This document shows positions 35,676 through 45,328 of a stretch of 64,000 nucleotides of DNA, one piece after another. The position numbers and the translations under genes are program-made. This DNA is from Bin80 sp026709335 (lineage in GTDB: Bacteria > Bacteroidota > Rhodothermia > Rhodothermales > Bin80): positions 806,001 to 870,000 of the forward strand of contig OZ241385.1 of NCBI GenBank assembly GCA_965200825.1, given 5' to 3'. The notes beneath the pieces are model-generated. The model did no database searches. It was not told where the DNA came from and worked only from the letters and a program-made list of their open reading frames with translations. Numbering within the stretch: position 1 is the first letter of the stretch; each line of letters opens with the position of its first letter.

Positions 35676-38600
35676 ATGTCAGAAGAAAACCAATCAAACG
35701 TGAATGCCTCCAAGAAGGAGGCAATGGATGAGTCAAAAACTGAAAATCATGCAGAAGTAAATGGAGCCCCGAGTGATGTTGATCATTCAGCAACTCCAGA
35801 ACCTCAGAATTCTACTGATTCAGTAGATATTAATTCAGAAGACGCTAACTCAGAGGCCGCCTCCGAGTCGTCTATAGTATCATCCGAAGCTGATGCTGAA
35901 TCGATTAACGAGGCTTCAACGGCGCCGGAATCTCCTGAGGCGGAATTATCTGAAACGCACTCCGAGCCGATTGAGCCAAGTGAGGCAGCCGTGGAAGTAT
36001 CGGTAGAACCACCAGAGAAAATCAGTGAGGTAGCTGATGCGCCTGAAGTGGACGCTGAAATATCCGAGCAAGTTTCTCAATCAGTTTCTCCTGCCGAAAC
36101 AGCTGTGGATTCATCCGAGACAGAAAATAATCTCGTTACCGAGACAGCTTCAGAGTCACCTGAAACAGAAAGTGAACTCAGTGAAGATGAAGTATCATCC
36201 GTGTCGGAAGAATCCAGAGAGGAGCAGCCCAGGATAGGGTATACAGGAGAAATTATCGGAGAAGTGGTAAGCCTGTCTAGCCTGGAGGCTGAGCAAGATC
36301 CCTTGGAAGAGCAGCAGGCCGGAGCAGATGAATTGATCAAATTGATTGATGGCTCGCTCAGCAAGGTCTCGCAAGACGAAATCGTGTCAGGACGGATCAT
36401 ATCCGTAGGCGAAAAAGATGTTGTGATTGATATCGGCTTCAAAAGTGACGGAGTGATCTCCAAGAGCGAGTTTTCCGGTGAAGTTGAGCCCGGAGATGAG
36501 GTGGAGGTATATCTTGAGCGACTGGAAAACTATCATGGACAGCTTGTCCTCAGTAAAGGACGAGCAGAACAGATTCGTCGTTGGGAGCAGGTGGAAGAGG
36601 CTTTCCGTAATGGAACGGTATTGGAAGGGACGATTGTTCGTCGGATCAAAGGGGGCATGATTGTTGACCTCATTGACGGACTGGAAGCATTTTTGCCAGG
36701 GTCACAGATTGATATGCGGCCTGTTCGAGATTTTGATTCATACCTTGATCGCAAGATGGAATTCAAGATCGTTAAAGTCAATGCCGAAAATGAAAACGTA
36801 GTCGTTTCTCATAAAGCATTGATTGAGCGTGAGTTAGCTTCTCAGCGTGAGAGTATTCTTTCCACCATGGAGACGGGGCAAGTTCTGGAGGGAGTTGCCA
36901 AAAATATCACCGATTTTGGCGTTTTTGTCGATTTAGGTGGAGTTGACGGGTTACTCCATATCACGGATCTCACTTGGGGGCGCATCTCGCACCCAACCGA
37001 AGTTGTTTCACTGGATGAAGAACTGAAGGTTGTTGTATTAGAGTATGATCGAGAGCGGCAGCGTATTTCATTGGGATTGAGGCAATTGCAACCTCATCCT
37101 TGGGAAAATATCGAGGAACGCTACAAGCCCGGGGACATTGTAGAAGGAAAAGTAGTCTCCATCACTGATTATGGTGCATTTCTTGAACTGGAACAGGGTA
37201 TTGAGGGGCTTGTGCACGTCTCCGAAATGAGCTGGACAGGGCATATTCGCCATCCATCGCAACGTGTATCACTGGGCCAGGTAGTCAAGGTCTCCGTTCT
37301 CAGTATCGATCATGATACCCAAAAGATCTCGCTTGGAATGAAACAGTTCGAGGTCAACCCATGGGAGGGGATTGCAATGCGCTATCCCCCTGGAACCGTA
37401 CTCCGCGGAAGCGTACGCAATATCACACATTTTGGAGCGTTCGTCGAAATTGAGCCAGGGATTGACGGCTTGGTTCATGTGTCTGATTTATCCTGGACGA
37501 AAACGATTCGCCACCCAAGTGAGCTGATCAAGAAGAGGCAGGAATTATCCGTTGTAGTCCTTGATGTAGATGAAAAGCGGCAACGAATTGCGCTTGGGCA
37601 CAAGCAAATTGAAACAAATCCGTGGACAAACCTTGCGACAGTTTACGAGGTTGGAACGGATCACAAGGCCAAGGTGATTCGAATTGATCGTAGAGGACTA
37701 ACAGTTGAGCTTCCTCTTGAAGTGGAAGCTCTCGTACCCAGAAGCGAGCTTAAGAAGAAGAATGATGGCGGATTTCCACCTTATCAGGAGGGCGATGAGC
37801 TAGATCTTCGAGTTATCCGGCTGGATCCGAATCAGAAGGAAATTGTGATGAGCGAAACTGCCAAGAAAAGGCAGGAGGAAGCCAAGGCTCGTGAGAAAGA
37901 GAATAAAGCCAAGCGTGCAGAGCGTCGTGAAGAAGAAAAAGCTGTTCGTCGTCATGCCGAACGAGAAAAAATCACTAGTGGACCGACGACCATTGGGGAG
38001 ATGAGCGGGCTGGAATCCCTTAAGGAAAAAATGGAGGTGAGCCAAGAAATTGCAAAGTCGGCGGAATCCGAGAAAACTGCTTCTGAGGCGAAAACTAAGA
38101 TCAAAACGGGTACGTCAGCCGCGGAGGTTGCCGAAGAGACGACGGCGGTAGACAGTAAAGAAGATGTTCCTGATGATGCAACTGAGGTCGAATCGGATCC
38201 ATCAGTCATCGACGAGGCCACGGAACAGGAGACTGTGGCTGAAATCTCAGAGGTGGACGATAAAGAAGAAGTTCCTGAGGAAGATGCTCCTGATAATGCA
38301 ACTGAGGTCGAATCGGATCCATCAGTCATCGACGAGGCCACGGAACAGGAGACTGTAGCTGAAACCTCAGAGGCGGACGATAAAGAAGAAGTTCCTGAGG
38401 AAGATGTTCCTGATGATGCAACTGAGTCCGAATCAAATCTATCAGTCATTGACGAGGCCACGGAACAGGAGTCTGTAGCTGAAACCTCAGAGGCGGACAA
38501 TAAAGAAGAAGCTCCTGTGGAAGACGCTTCTGATGATACAAGTCCGCCCGATACGGACGCAGAGAATGTAGAGCCAGATTCTGAAGAATCCGTGCCAGAA

Positions 38601-38699
38601 GAGGCAATCGAGGACAAGGCAACAAAAAAGGTAGCGGATCTATCTCAAGAAGAGGCATCTGAGCCTGAAACAGAAGATGGCGCAGATAAACAGGATTAA
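35676..38699 (+). CDS. rpsA: 30S ribosomal protein S1 with long acidic extensions
   Basis: 1,007 residues, nearly twice the usual 550-600. Residues 1-230 are a Glu/Ser-rich acidic extension. Six S1 OB-fold repeats begin near 234, 318, 402, 487, 573 and 659; the central ones carry DGLLHITDLTW, EGLVHVSEMSW and DGLVHVSDLSW. A basic/charged linker follows (about 720-770), and then a second acidic tail of about 230 residues with three 40-residue repeats. S1 binds mRNA at the 30S platform and helps start translation of structured or Shine-Dalgarno-poor messages, which fits the weak ribosome sites in this window. The tails are unusual; their function is unknown. Confidence 0.93.
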   Translation: MSEENQSNVNASKKEAMDESKTENHAEVNGAPSDVDHSATPEPQNSTDSVDINSEDANSEAASESSIVSSEADAESINEASTAPESPEAELSETHSEPIEPSEAAVEVSVEPPEKISEVADAPEVDAEISEQVSQSVSPAETAVDSSETENNLVTETASESPETESELSEDEVSSVSEESREEQPRIGYTGEIIGEVVSLSSLEAEQDPLEEQQAGADELIKLIDGSLSKVSQDEIVSGRIISVGEKDVVIDIGFKSDGVISKSEFSGEVEPGDEVEVYLERLENYHGQLVLSKGRAEQIRRWEQVEEAFRNGTVLEGTIVRRIKGGMIVDLIDGLEAFLPGSQIDMRPVRDFDSYLDRKMEFKIVKVNAENENVVVSHKALIERELASQRESILSTMETGQVLEGVAKNITDFGVFVDLGGVDGLLHITDLTWGRISHPTEVVSLDEELKVVVLEYDRERQRISLGLRQLQPHPWENIEERYKPGDIVEGKVVSITDYGAFLELEQGIEGLVHVSEMSWTGHIRHPSQRVSLGQVVKVSVLSIDHDTQKISLGMKQFEVNPWEGIAMRYPPGTVLRGSVRNITHFGAFVEIEPGIDGLVHVSDLSWTKTIRHPSELIKKRQELSVVVLDVDEKRQRIALGHKQIETNPWTNLATVYEVGTDHKAKVIRIDRRGLTVELPLEVEALVPRSELKKKNDGGFPPYQEGDELDLRVIRLDPNQKEIVMSETAKKRQEEAKAREKENKAKRAERREEEKAVRRHAEREKITSGPTTIGEMSGLESLKEKMEVSQEIAKSAESEKTASEAKTKIKTGTSAAEVAEETTAVDSKEDVPDDATEVESDPSVIDEATEQETVAEISEVDDKEEVPEEDAPDNATEVESDPSVIDEATEQETVAETSEADDKEEVPEEDVPDDATESESNLSVIDEATEQESVAETSEADNKEEAPVEDASDDTSPPDTDAENVEPDSEESVPEEAIEDKATKKVADLSQEEASEPETEDGADKQD
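38161..38520 (+). repeat. Three tandem 120-bp repeats in the rpsA 3' end
   Basis: Three copies with an exact 120-bp period (38161, 38281, 38401) encode acidic 40-residue units around SVIDEATEQE. Copies 1 and 2 are nearly identical; copy 3 has more changes, and a decayed partial copy follows at 38521. Confidence 0.92.
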
Positions 38700-38758
38700 G
38701 TCGCAGACAGAAGTCATCTTTCTCATTCAGGTAGAGTATACCCTCATTTCAATGCCTT

Positions 38759-38777
38759 GATTCGGTGAATCGTTTTT
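38759..38777 (+). terminator. Weak candidate rho-independent terminator after rpsA
   Basis: GATTC-GGT-GAATC forms a 5-bp stem followed by G and TTTTT, 60 bp after the rpsA stop and before the ALDH gene. The short AT-containing stem makes it weak. Confidence 0.35.
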
Positions 38778-38846
38778 GATAGATTACTTCTGATCTTGTT
38801 GTTCGTATAGTATCCCTGTCATTCTTTCAATCATTCAGCCAGTTAG

Positions 38847-40376
38847 ATGAATAGTTCATCCATTCTCAATTCGTTGGGAATTTCTGATCCGGGGCCCGGG
38901 TTGTTGATCGGTTCTTCAGAGAATATTGGGGAAGGACCTCGTCTGGAAATCCATTCTCCGATTGATGGCAGTTTGCTTCGGTCCGTAGGATCGTCATCTC
39001 CGGCGGATGTTGCTCGTGGCTGTGAGGCGGCCCATGATGCGTTTCTGTCGTGGCGGATGATTCCCGCTCCCCATAGAGGAGAGCTAGTCCGCCAATTCGG
39101 CCAGGTCTTGCGAGAGCATAAGGAGCAATTGGGGGCTCTGGTTACGTTGGAGGCAGGAAAAATTCGATCAGAGGCCGAAGGCGAAGTGCAGGAGATGATT
39201 GATGTATGTGATTTTGCAACGGGGCTGAGCAGGCAACTCTATGGTCTTACCATTCAAAGCGAACGCCCGGAGCATCGGCTCATGGAGCAGTGGCATCCAT
39301 TGGGGCCAGTCGGTATAATTTCGGCATTTAATTTTCCGGTGGCCGTATGGTCCTGGAATACTGCTTTGGCACTGGTTTGCGGAGATCCTGTTGTTTGGAA
39401 GCCCTCCGAAAAAACTCCCCTCACTGCGTTGGCATGTCATCATCTGCTCATGAGGGTTATTCGTGATTTTGACGATGCGCCGGATGCACTGAGCGTAATT
39501 GTCAATGGTGATTCTGAGGCCGGGAAGGCATTGGTTGACTCCCCACATCTGCCCCTGATTTCAGCAACGGGATCCATTGCAATGGGCCGGGCGGTGGGGC
39601 AGCGTGTCGCTGCAAGGCTTGGTCGCTCACTTTTGGAACTGGGAGGCAATAATGCTTTGATTGTTACTCCAAGTGCAAACCTCGATCTGGCAGTGAAAGC
39701 TATTACCTTTGCTGCCGTTGGAACAGCGGGGCAGCGATGTACTACTCTTCGAAGGCTGATTGTGCACCGAAGTGTCAAGAAAGAACTGGTGTCGAGACTC
39801 CTGAGTGCGTGGGCATCCATACGTATCGGAGATCCACGCGAGGATGATGTATTGATTGGACCACTTATTGATCAGGCAGCTTCCGAAGCCATGGAGCATG
39901 CCCTGTCTTTGGCGGTAAAGCAGGGAGGAAAGATTCACGGAGGGGGGCGAGTTACGTCCAATGTGCCTGCTGGCGGCTTTTATGTGAATCCGGCTATGGT
40001 AGAAATTTCCGCCGATGCGTCGGTTGTACAGACAGAAACGTTTGCACCGATCTGTTATGTACACGAATACGATCAACTTGAAGAGGCGATCAAGATCCAG
40101 AATGAAGTGCCCCAGGGACTTTCCAGTGCCATCTTCACAGACAATGTTCAGGAAGCTGAGATATTTTGTAGCCCCGCCGGTAGTGATTGCGGGATTGCAA
40201 ATGTAAATATTGGCACAAGTGGGGCTGAAATTGGTGGCGCGTTCGGAGGAGAAAAGGAAACCGGCGGAGGTCGCGAAAGCGGATCTGATTCATGGAAAAA
40301 CTATATGCGCAGAGCGACCAATACAGTCAATTACGGAACAGATATCCCCCTTGCTCAGGGAGTCGAATTTATATAA
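38847..40376 (+). CDS. ALDH7-family aldehyde dehydrogenase (aminoadipate-semialdehyde type)
   Basis: 509 residues. Catalytic Cys at about 298 in GTAGQRCTTLRRL and Glu at about 264 in LLELGGNN. The C-terminal signature ETGGGRESGSDSWKNYMRR and GGAFGGEK are specific to the ALDH7/antiquitin group. Family members oxidise alpha-aminoadipate semialdehyde (piperideine-6-carboxylate) in lysine breakdown, using NAD(P)+. An aminotransferase follows after 1 bp, which fits an amino-acid catabolic pair. The exact substrate is inferred from family only. Confidence 0.88.
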   Translation: MNSSSILNSLGISDPGPGLLIGSSENIGEGPRLEIHSPIDGSLLRSVGSSSPADVARGCEAAHDAFLSWRMIPAPHRGELVRQFGQVLREHKEQLGALVTLEAGKIRSEAEGEVQEMIDVCDFATGLSRQLYGLTIQSERPEHRLMEQWHPLGPVGIISAFNFPVAVWSWNTALALVCGDPVVWKPSEKTPLTALACHHLLMRVIRDFDDAPDALSVIVNGDSEAGKALVDSPHLPLISATGSIAMGRAVGQRVAARLGRSLLELGGNNALIVTPSANLDLAVKAITFAAVGTAGQRCTTLRRLIVHRSVKKELVSRLLSAWASIRIGDPREDDVLIGPLIDQAASEAMEHALSLAVKQGGKIHGGGRVTSNVPAGGFYVNPAMVEISADASVVQTETFAPICYVHEYDQLEEAIKIQNEVPQGLSSAIFTDNVQEAEIFCSPAGSDCGIANVNIGTSGAEIGGAFGGEKETGGGRESGSDSWKNYMRRATNTVNYGTDIPLAQGVEFI

Positions 40377-40377
40377 G

Positions 40378-41550
40378 ATGTTGCATCCAGCTCAGCATAT
40401 CCAGTCCATTCCCCAGAGTGGAATTCGGCGCTTCTTCGATCTTGCAGCTTCCATGGAGAGCGTCATCTCACTAGGGATTGGTGAACCTGACTTTGTAACC
40501 CCTCGTGCGATCATTGATGCTGCTGTCGCTTCGCTGGCGGCGGGGAAGACAGGCTATACATCTAATACAGGATTGCTAGAGCTTCGCGAGGCTATTTCAG
40601 CACATCTCCATCGTCTGTATGGATATCAGGTAGATCCAGATCAGATATTAATCACAATAGGTGCCAGTGAAGCAATGCAATTAGCAATGCTATCACTTTT
40701 GTCTCCGGGAGATGAAGTTCTGATTCCGGAGCCCTGTTTTGTGTCTTATGGACCAGTCGTGCAGTTTGCTCATGGAAAGGTTGTCTATGTTCCTACCTGT
40801 GCAGAAAATAACTTTGAGGTAACCCCGGAGGACATTTCCAGCAGGATCACTCCTCGAACACGGATGATATATATAGGCTATCCGAACAATCCCACCGGAG
40901 CTGTCCTGAGGCGAGAGACACTCCAGGAGATAGCTGCCATAGCGGAAGCACACGATCTTGTTCTGGTTTCAGATGAGATTTATGATCAACTCATTTATGG
41001 AAACGCCAGATTGAAAGGGCATACGAGTGTATGGTCAATTGATATGCTTCGTGAACGTAGCATCATTCTGGGAGGCTTTTCAAAAGCCTATGCCATGACA
41101 GGATGGAGGCTTGGTTATGCGATTGCGCCCCCGTCACTCTATGACGGCCTCTACAAAGTTCATCAATATATGATCATGAGTGCCCCAACCATCGCACAGT
41201 ATGGTGCCATAGCCGCGATGGAATCCTGTTCGCCAGATGTGGAACGTATGCGTCAGGCATACGATAGACGCAGAAGGATTCTTGTTGATGAATTGCGGGC
41301 CGCAGGACTTCCAACATTTGAGCCGGAGGGGGCTTTTTATTGCTTCCCTGATATTCGAAGTACAGGCCTGAGCTCGGAGGAGTTCGCAGAAAAGCTGATT
41401 CATGAAGAATCCGTGGCCGTTGTACCAGGAGATGCATTTGGTCCCAGTGGTGCAGGGTTTGTGCGATGCTCCTATGCCACAGCGGACGAGAAGGTTTTAG
41501 AAGCAAGTCGGAGGATTCACAGCTTTGTAAAGAGGCAAAAGGGAGATTAA
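40378..41550 (+). CDS. PLP-dependent class I/II aminotransferase
   Basis: 390 residues from ATG 40378, 1 bp after the ALDH stop; upstream in-frame sequence only mirrors the ALDH gene. Fold-type I features: GYPNNPTGAV, SDEIYDQLIY, PLP-binding Lys at about 236 in GGFSKAYAMTGWR, and a late substrate Arg in FVRCSYA. It is closest in style to the aspartate/aromatic aminotransferase I-gamma subgroup. Pairing with an ALDH7 enzyme suggests lysine or aminoadipate metabolism, but an ordinary aspartate aminotransferase is possible. Confidence 0.87.
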   Translation: MLHPAQHIQSIPQSGIRRFFDLAASMESVISLGIGEPDFVTPRAIIDAAVASLAAGKTGYTSNTGLLELREAISAHLHRLYGYQVDPDQILITIGASEAMQLAMLSLLSPGDEVLIPEPCFVSYGPVVQFAHGKVVYVPTCAENNFEVTPEDISSRITPRTRMIYIGYPNNPTGAVLRRETLQEIAAIAEAHDLVLVSDEIYDQLIYGNARLKGHTSVWSIDMLRERSIILGGFSKAYAMTGWRLGYAIAPPSLYDGLYKVHQYMIMSAPTIAQYGAIAAMESCSPDVERMRQAYDRRRRILVDELRAAGLPTFEPEGAFYCFPDIRSTGLSSEEFAEKLIHEESVAVVPGDAFGPSGAGFVRCSYATADEKVLEASRRIHSFVKRQKGD

Positions 41551-41900
41551 TGATTAGAGGATTGATTGGTGTTGGTGTTGCAGTGGGGCTCCATCTAGTC
41601 TTGGGGTGGGCTTGGACCATAGGTGGTGGAATAGCTGTAGGTTTGTATCACACCAAACGTGCCTGGCTAGCAGGAGGAATCTGTGTAGGAGTGAGCTGGG
41701 GTGTATTTGTGGCACATGCATTTATTGTGGCTCCTGAGCCAACCATGCGATTGATGGAGGTGATGGGGGGAATATTTGGCGATCTTCCAAGTTCACTCAT
41801 ACCGGTATTAACGGTTTTCGTGGGTATGCTGCTCGGGGTAGCGGGAGGTGCAGTAGGAGCATCTCTGAAATCCATTTTGACACCTTTTCTACTCAAATAA
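41550..41900 (+). CDS. Small integral membrane protein of unknown function
   Basis: 116 residues starting at ATG 41550, overlapping the aminotransferase stop by one base. Three or four hydrophobic helices: IRGLIGVGVAVGLHLVLGW, AWLAGGICVGVSWGVFVA, and LIPVLTVFVGMLLGVAGGA with glycine-zipper spacing. I do not recognise a family. The tight overlap implies co-translation with the aminotransferase; prfB follows after 45 bp. Confidence 0.7.
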   Translation: MIRGLIGVGVAVGLHLVLGWAWTIGGGIAVGLYHTKRAWLAGGICVGVSWGVFVAHAFIVAPEPTMRLMEVMGGIFGDLPSSLIPVLTVFVGMLLGVAGGAVGASLKSILTPFLLK

Positions 41901-41945
41901 ATACTTGAGGTATTCACAGATTTCTCCATATAACTGGATTATACG

Positions 41946-43047
41946 ATGATATCTGGATCCGAGATTGAAAGCTTAATGGAGCGCGCCCAAGCGCTCGGAG
42001 GCTATCTTTGACGTTGACAAACGGTCGGAGCGGCTTCAGGTCCTGAATGAAAAACGGCTTGCCCCAAATTACTGGGAGAATGCAGAAGCAGCTCAGGAAA
42101 ATGAGCGTGCCATTGCGTCTGAGAATGAATGGCTTAATGCATACAAAGTTGTATGCGAGCAAGCGGAGGATATTTCTGTTCTGATAGAACTTTCCGAGGA
42201 AGAATCGGAAAATCTCGATGATGAGATTGAGGCAGGCTGCAAAGCGCTACAGACATCCATTGAATCTATGGAATTGCGCAGTATGCTCTCTGGGGGGGAT
42301 GATCATCGGAATGCAATTCTTACAATCAATCCGGGTGCTGGTGGAACAGAGAGTCAGGATTGGGCCGAGATGCTTTTGCGGATGTATACCCGTTATGCGG
42401 AGAGGCACGGATACAAGGTCACTCTACTCGGCCATCAGCCGGGGGAAGTTGCAGGGATCAAGAGTGCCTCGCTCGGTATTCAGGGAGAATTTGCCTACGG
42501 ATACCTCAAGGCGGAATCTGGTGTACATCGGCTCGTACGTATTTCTCCATTTGACTCCAATTCACGTCGGCATACCTCCTTTGCAAGTGTTTTCGTTTAT
42601 CCTGAAATAGATGACACAATCGAAATTGATTTACGATCGGCCGATATTGAGTTACAGACATTCCGATCGGGTGGTAAGGGGGGACAGAATGTAAACAAGC
42701 TTGATACTGGAGTACGTTTGATCTGGACAGGCGCACTTTCCAATGGAGAGCAAGTTCGCGTAGCTGCAGAATGTACAGAAGAGCGTAGCCAACTCCAGAA
42801 TAGAGAGCGGGCGATGACAATGCTCAAGAGCCGCGTCTATCGCTTGGAGCAAGCAATTCAGGAGGAGGAGAAAAATAAACGGGAGTCCCAAAAAAAGAGA
42901 ATAGATTTTGGGAGCCAGATCCGTTCCTATGTATTTCAGCCCTATACGATGGTCAATGACCACCGTACGGAACTCAAGATTACCGATGTACAGTCCGTGA
43001 TGGATGGTGACCTGCACGGCTTTGTCAAGGCATACCTGCTACAGTAA
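41946..43047 (+). CDS. prfB: Peptide chain release factor 2, with programmed +1 frameshift
   Basis: 366 residues when read with a +1 shift. Codons 1-21 (from ATG 41946) end in CTT TGA at 42006-42011; shifting one base gives LDVDKRSERLQVLN and the rest of RF2. Domain 2 has the SPF stop-codon reader (ISPFDSNSRRHTSF), and domain 3 the GGQ motif (SGGKGGQNVNK). RF2 ends translation at UGA and UAA. The in-frame UGA makes synthesis self-regulating: scarce RF2 favours the shift. A gene call that starts downstream (for example 42268) loses the N-terminal domain. Confidence 0.95.
41997..42012 (+). promoter_or_regulatory. RF2 autoregulatory frameshift site
   Basis: The sequence GGAGGCTATCTTTGAC holds an internal Shine-Dalgarno-like GGAGG, the slippery CTT and the TGA-C stop context, with the same arrangement as the classical prfB site. 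Confidence 0.93.
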
Positions 43048-43050
43048 TTC

Positions 43051-44652
43051 ATGTCGGATCAATATCGGGTAGATTATCTTGTTTTGGGAAGTGGGATCGC
43101 TGGACTCTGGTTTGCGCTTGGCGTTGCAGATTATGGCCAGGTAGCTATTATTACGAAAAAAGAGACTGCCGAATCAAATACCAATTATGCTCAAGGTGGC
43201 ATTGCGGGTGTCTGGGACAAGAATGATTCCATTGAAAGTCATGTGCATGACACCCTTGTAGCAGGAGCGGGCCTTTGTGACGAAGATGTAGTTAGGGAAG
43301 TTGTTTCCGAGGGCCCCCGCGAAATTCAAGCCTTGATGGATCTCGGTGCCTCATTTACCAAATCAGAGGGGAAGTTGCACCTAGGGCGTGAAGCGGGGCA
43401 TGCACATGCCAGAATTCTTCATGCTAGTGATACGACTGGTCGGGAGGTGGAACGAGTTCTGATGGAAAAAATCCTGGCTCACCCTAATATTACAGTCTTT
43501 GATTTTCACTACGCAGTAGATCTGATTACAGAGCATCATTTGGGGCAACATGTGACCCGATTGCGACCAGATATCAGTTGCTACGGCGCCTATGTTCTGG
43601 ATGAAAAGAACGAGACTGTCTATACATTTCTGGCACGTGTGACACTATTGGCCACAGGTGGATCATGCGCTGTTTACCGGCACACGACGAATCCGTCCAT
43701 CGCAACGGGAGACGGAGTTGCCATGGCATATCGTGCAAAAGCCCGCATCGCTAATATGGAGTTTGTGCAGTTTCATCCGACTGCACTTTATCAGGGTAAA
43801 GTATATGAGGGGCGTGAGTTCCTCGTTTCTGAAGCAGTGAGAGGACACGGCGGCATTTTGTTGAACCGCAGTGGTGAAGCATTCATGAAGCAGTACGATT
43901 CACGAGCGGAGCTGGCTCCACGTGATATAGTAGCTCGAGCAATTGATGACCAGCTGAAGCACCGGGGAGAAGATCATGTTTTTCTGGATGTTTCACATCT
44001 TGATGCTGCTGAAACCGAGCAGGCCTTCCCGTATATCGTAAGGACGTGTCGTGAGGTTGGAATCGATCCAACTGCCGAACCAATCCCCGTGGTTCCGGCT
44101 GCGCATTATCAGTGTGGTGGTGTACAAACCGACTCAATGGCGAGAACCAGTATTACGGGACTTTTAGCTGCAGGCGAGGTCGCCTATACGGGATTGCATG
44201 GTGCGAATAGACTTGCAAGCAACTCTCTATTGGAAGCGTTAGTATTCAGTCGGAAAGCAATTAATAGTGCCCCGAAAATTGCCGCTGAGCGAAGCTTTAA
44301 TGAAGCTGTTCCAGATTGGGATTCCTCCGGCACCGCACAGCAACGGGAATGGGTCCTCATCTCCCACAATCGGAAAGAGCTGCAGCGGACGATGTGGAGT
44401 TACGTGGGAATTGTTCGATCTGATCTCAGACTTTCTCGGGCACTTCGTCGGACTAAGCTACTTTATGAAGAGGTAGAAGAGTTTTATGGTCGTACTCGCA
44501 TTTCCAGCCGGCTGTGCGAGCTCAGAAATCTGATTGCCGTTGCATATCTGGTCATTCGCAGTGCACAGATGCGCAGGGAGAGCCGAGGTTTACACTACAC
44601 ATTGGACTACCCGGAGCAAGTAGCTGTGGAACGACGGCCAAGTCTGGTTTAA
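43051..44652 (+). CDS. nadB: L-aspartate oxidase
   Basis: 533 residues, starting 3 bp after prfB. An FAD-binding Rossmann motif (LGSGIAGLW) at the N terminus is followed by NYAQGGIAGVW, EAGHAHARILHASDTTG and the fumarate-reductase-type active-site segment REFLVSEAVRGHGG. HYQCGGVQTD and the FAD tail (LHGANRLASNSLLEALVF) follow. NadB oxidises aspartate to iminoaspartate, the first step of de novo NAD synthesis; nadA and nadC are not in the window. Confidence 0.94.
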   Translation: MSDQYRVDYLVLGSGIAGLWFALGVADYGQVAIITKKETAESNTNYAQGGIAGVWDKNDSIESHVHDTLVAGAGLCDEDVVREVVSEGPREIQALMDLGASFTKSEGKLHLGREAGHAHARILHASDTTGREVERVLMEKILAHPNITVFDFHYAVDLITEHHLGQHVTRLRPDISCYGAYVLDEKNETVYTFLARVTLLATGGSCAVYRHTTNPSIATGDGVAMAYRAKARIANMEFVQFHPTALYQGKVYEGREFLVSEAVRGHGGILLNRSGEAFMKQYDSRAELAPRDIVARAIDDQLKHRGEDHVFLDVSHLDAAETEQAFPYIVRTCREVGIDPTAEPIPVVPAAHYQCGGVQTDSMARTSITGLLAAGEVAYTGLHGANRLASNSLLEALVFSRKAINSAPKIAAERSFNEAVPDWDSSGTAQQREWVLISHNRKELQRTMWSYVGIVRSDLRLSRALRRTKLLYEEVEEFYGRTRISSRLCELRNLIAVAYLVIRSAQMRRESRGLHYTLDYPEQVAVERRPSLV

Positions 44653-44755
44653 GACGGAACAAGTGTATTTGATAGTGGTTTGCTAGTCTGTGTGGCATTT
44701 TTGTTACGATGGGAGTAGATGTCCAGTCGTTTCTGTGCCGCTCGACGGCAGATGA

Positions 44756-44782
44756 GGAGCTCAATTACGAGCCCCTTTTTTT
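44756..44782 (+). terminator. Rho-independent terminator after nadB
   Basis: GGAGCTC and GAGCCCC pair over 7 positions with one mismatch, loop AATTAC, followed by seven T. It lies about 100 bp after nadB and 70 bp before rimP, separating the two transcription units. Confidence 0.7.
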
Positions 44783-44849
44783 GTTTGATTTAATTTGAAC
44801 TGCGCCCGTCACGCAAGTCGAGACTAGGCGTTTTTGACATACAGTAGTC

Positions 44850-45311
44850 ATGGACTCAGTTGGACTTGAAGAGCGTGTACGCCCGCTGATAGAAGAAATA
44901 TTGGACACGGGGCCGATATTTCTGGTTGACTTTTCGGTACGCGGCAGCCGCGGCTCTCATGCTGTTGACATCTTTATTGAAAGTGACCATGCATTGGGGG
45001 TGAATCAACTCGCTGAATTAAGTAGGGAGATAGGATTTCTCCTTGATACGGGCGATATCATGCCTGGACCCTATACCTTAAACGTATCCACACCTGGCGC
45101 AGATCGCCCATTGCGCCTTCCAAGGCAGTATAGAAAACATCTTGGACGTACCCTTCGTGTTCATTATCGTAAGAATGAGGATGCATGTACGGAGATCTGT
45201 GGAGAACTTATCGTTGCTGAGGACTCTTCTATTCAGATTCAGAATGGGAAAAGAGCCATAGAAATACTTCATGATGATATCCAGTGGGCCAAAGTACAGT
45301 TGCCCTGGTAA
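44850..45311 (+). CDS. rimP: Ribosome maturation factor RimP
   Basis: 153 residues. The typical two-domain RimP is visible: LVDFSVRGSRGSHAVDIFIES, the SREIGFLLD helix and the YTLNVSTPGADRPLR hallmark, where family members read ExSSPGxDRPL. It helps 30S subunit maturation at the head/body junction. First gene of the rimP-nusA-infB-rbfA-truB-ribF-rpsO-pnp cluster, whose order is widely conserved. Confidence 0.9.
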   Translation: MDSVGLEERVRPLIEEILDTGPIFLVDFSVRGSRGSHAVDIFIESDHALGVNQLAELSREIGFLLDTGDIMPGPYTLNVSTPGADRPLRLPRQYRKHLGRTLRVHYRKNEDACTEICGELIVAEDSSIQIQNGKRAIEILHDDIQWAKVQLPW

Positions 45312-45328
45312 AACTAAAATTAATCGTG

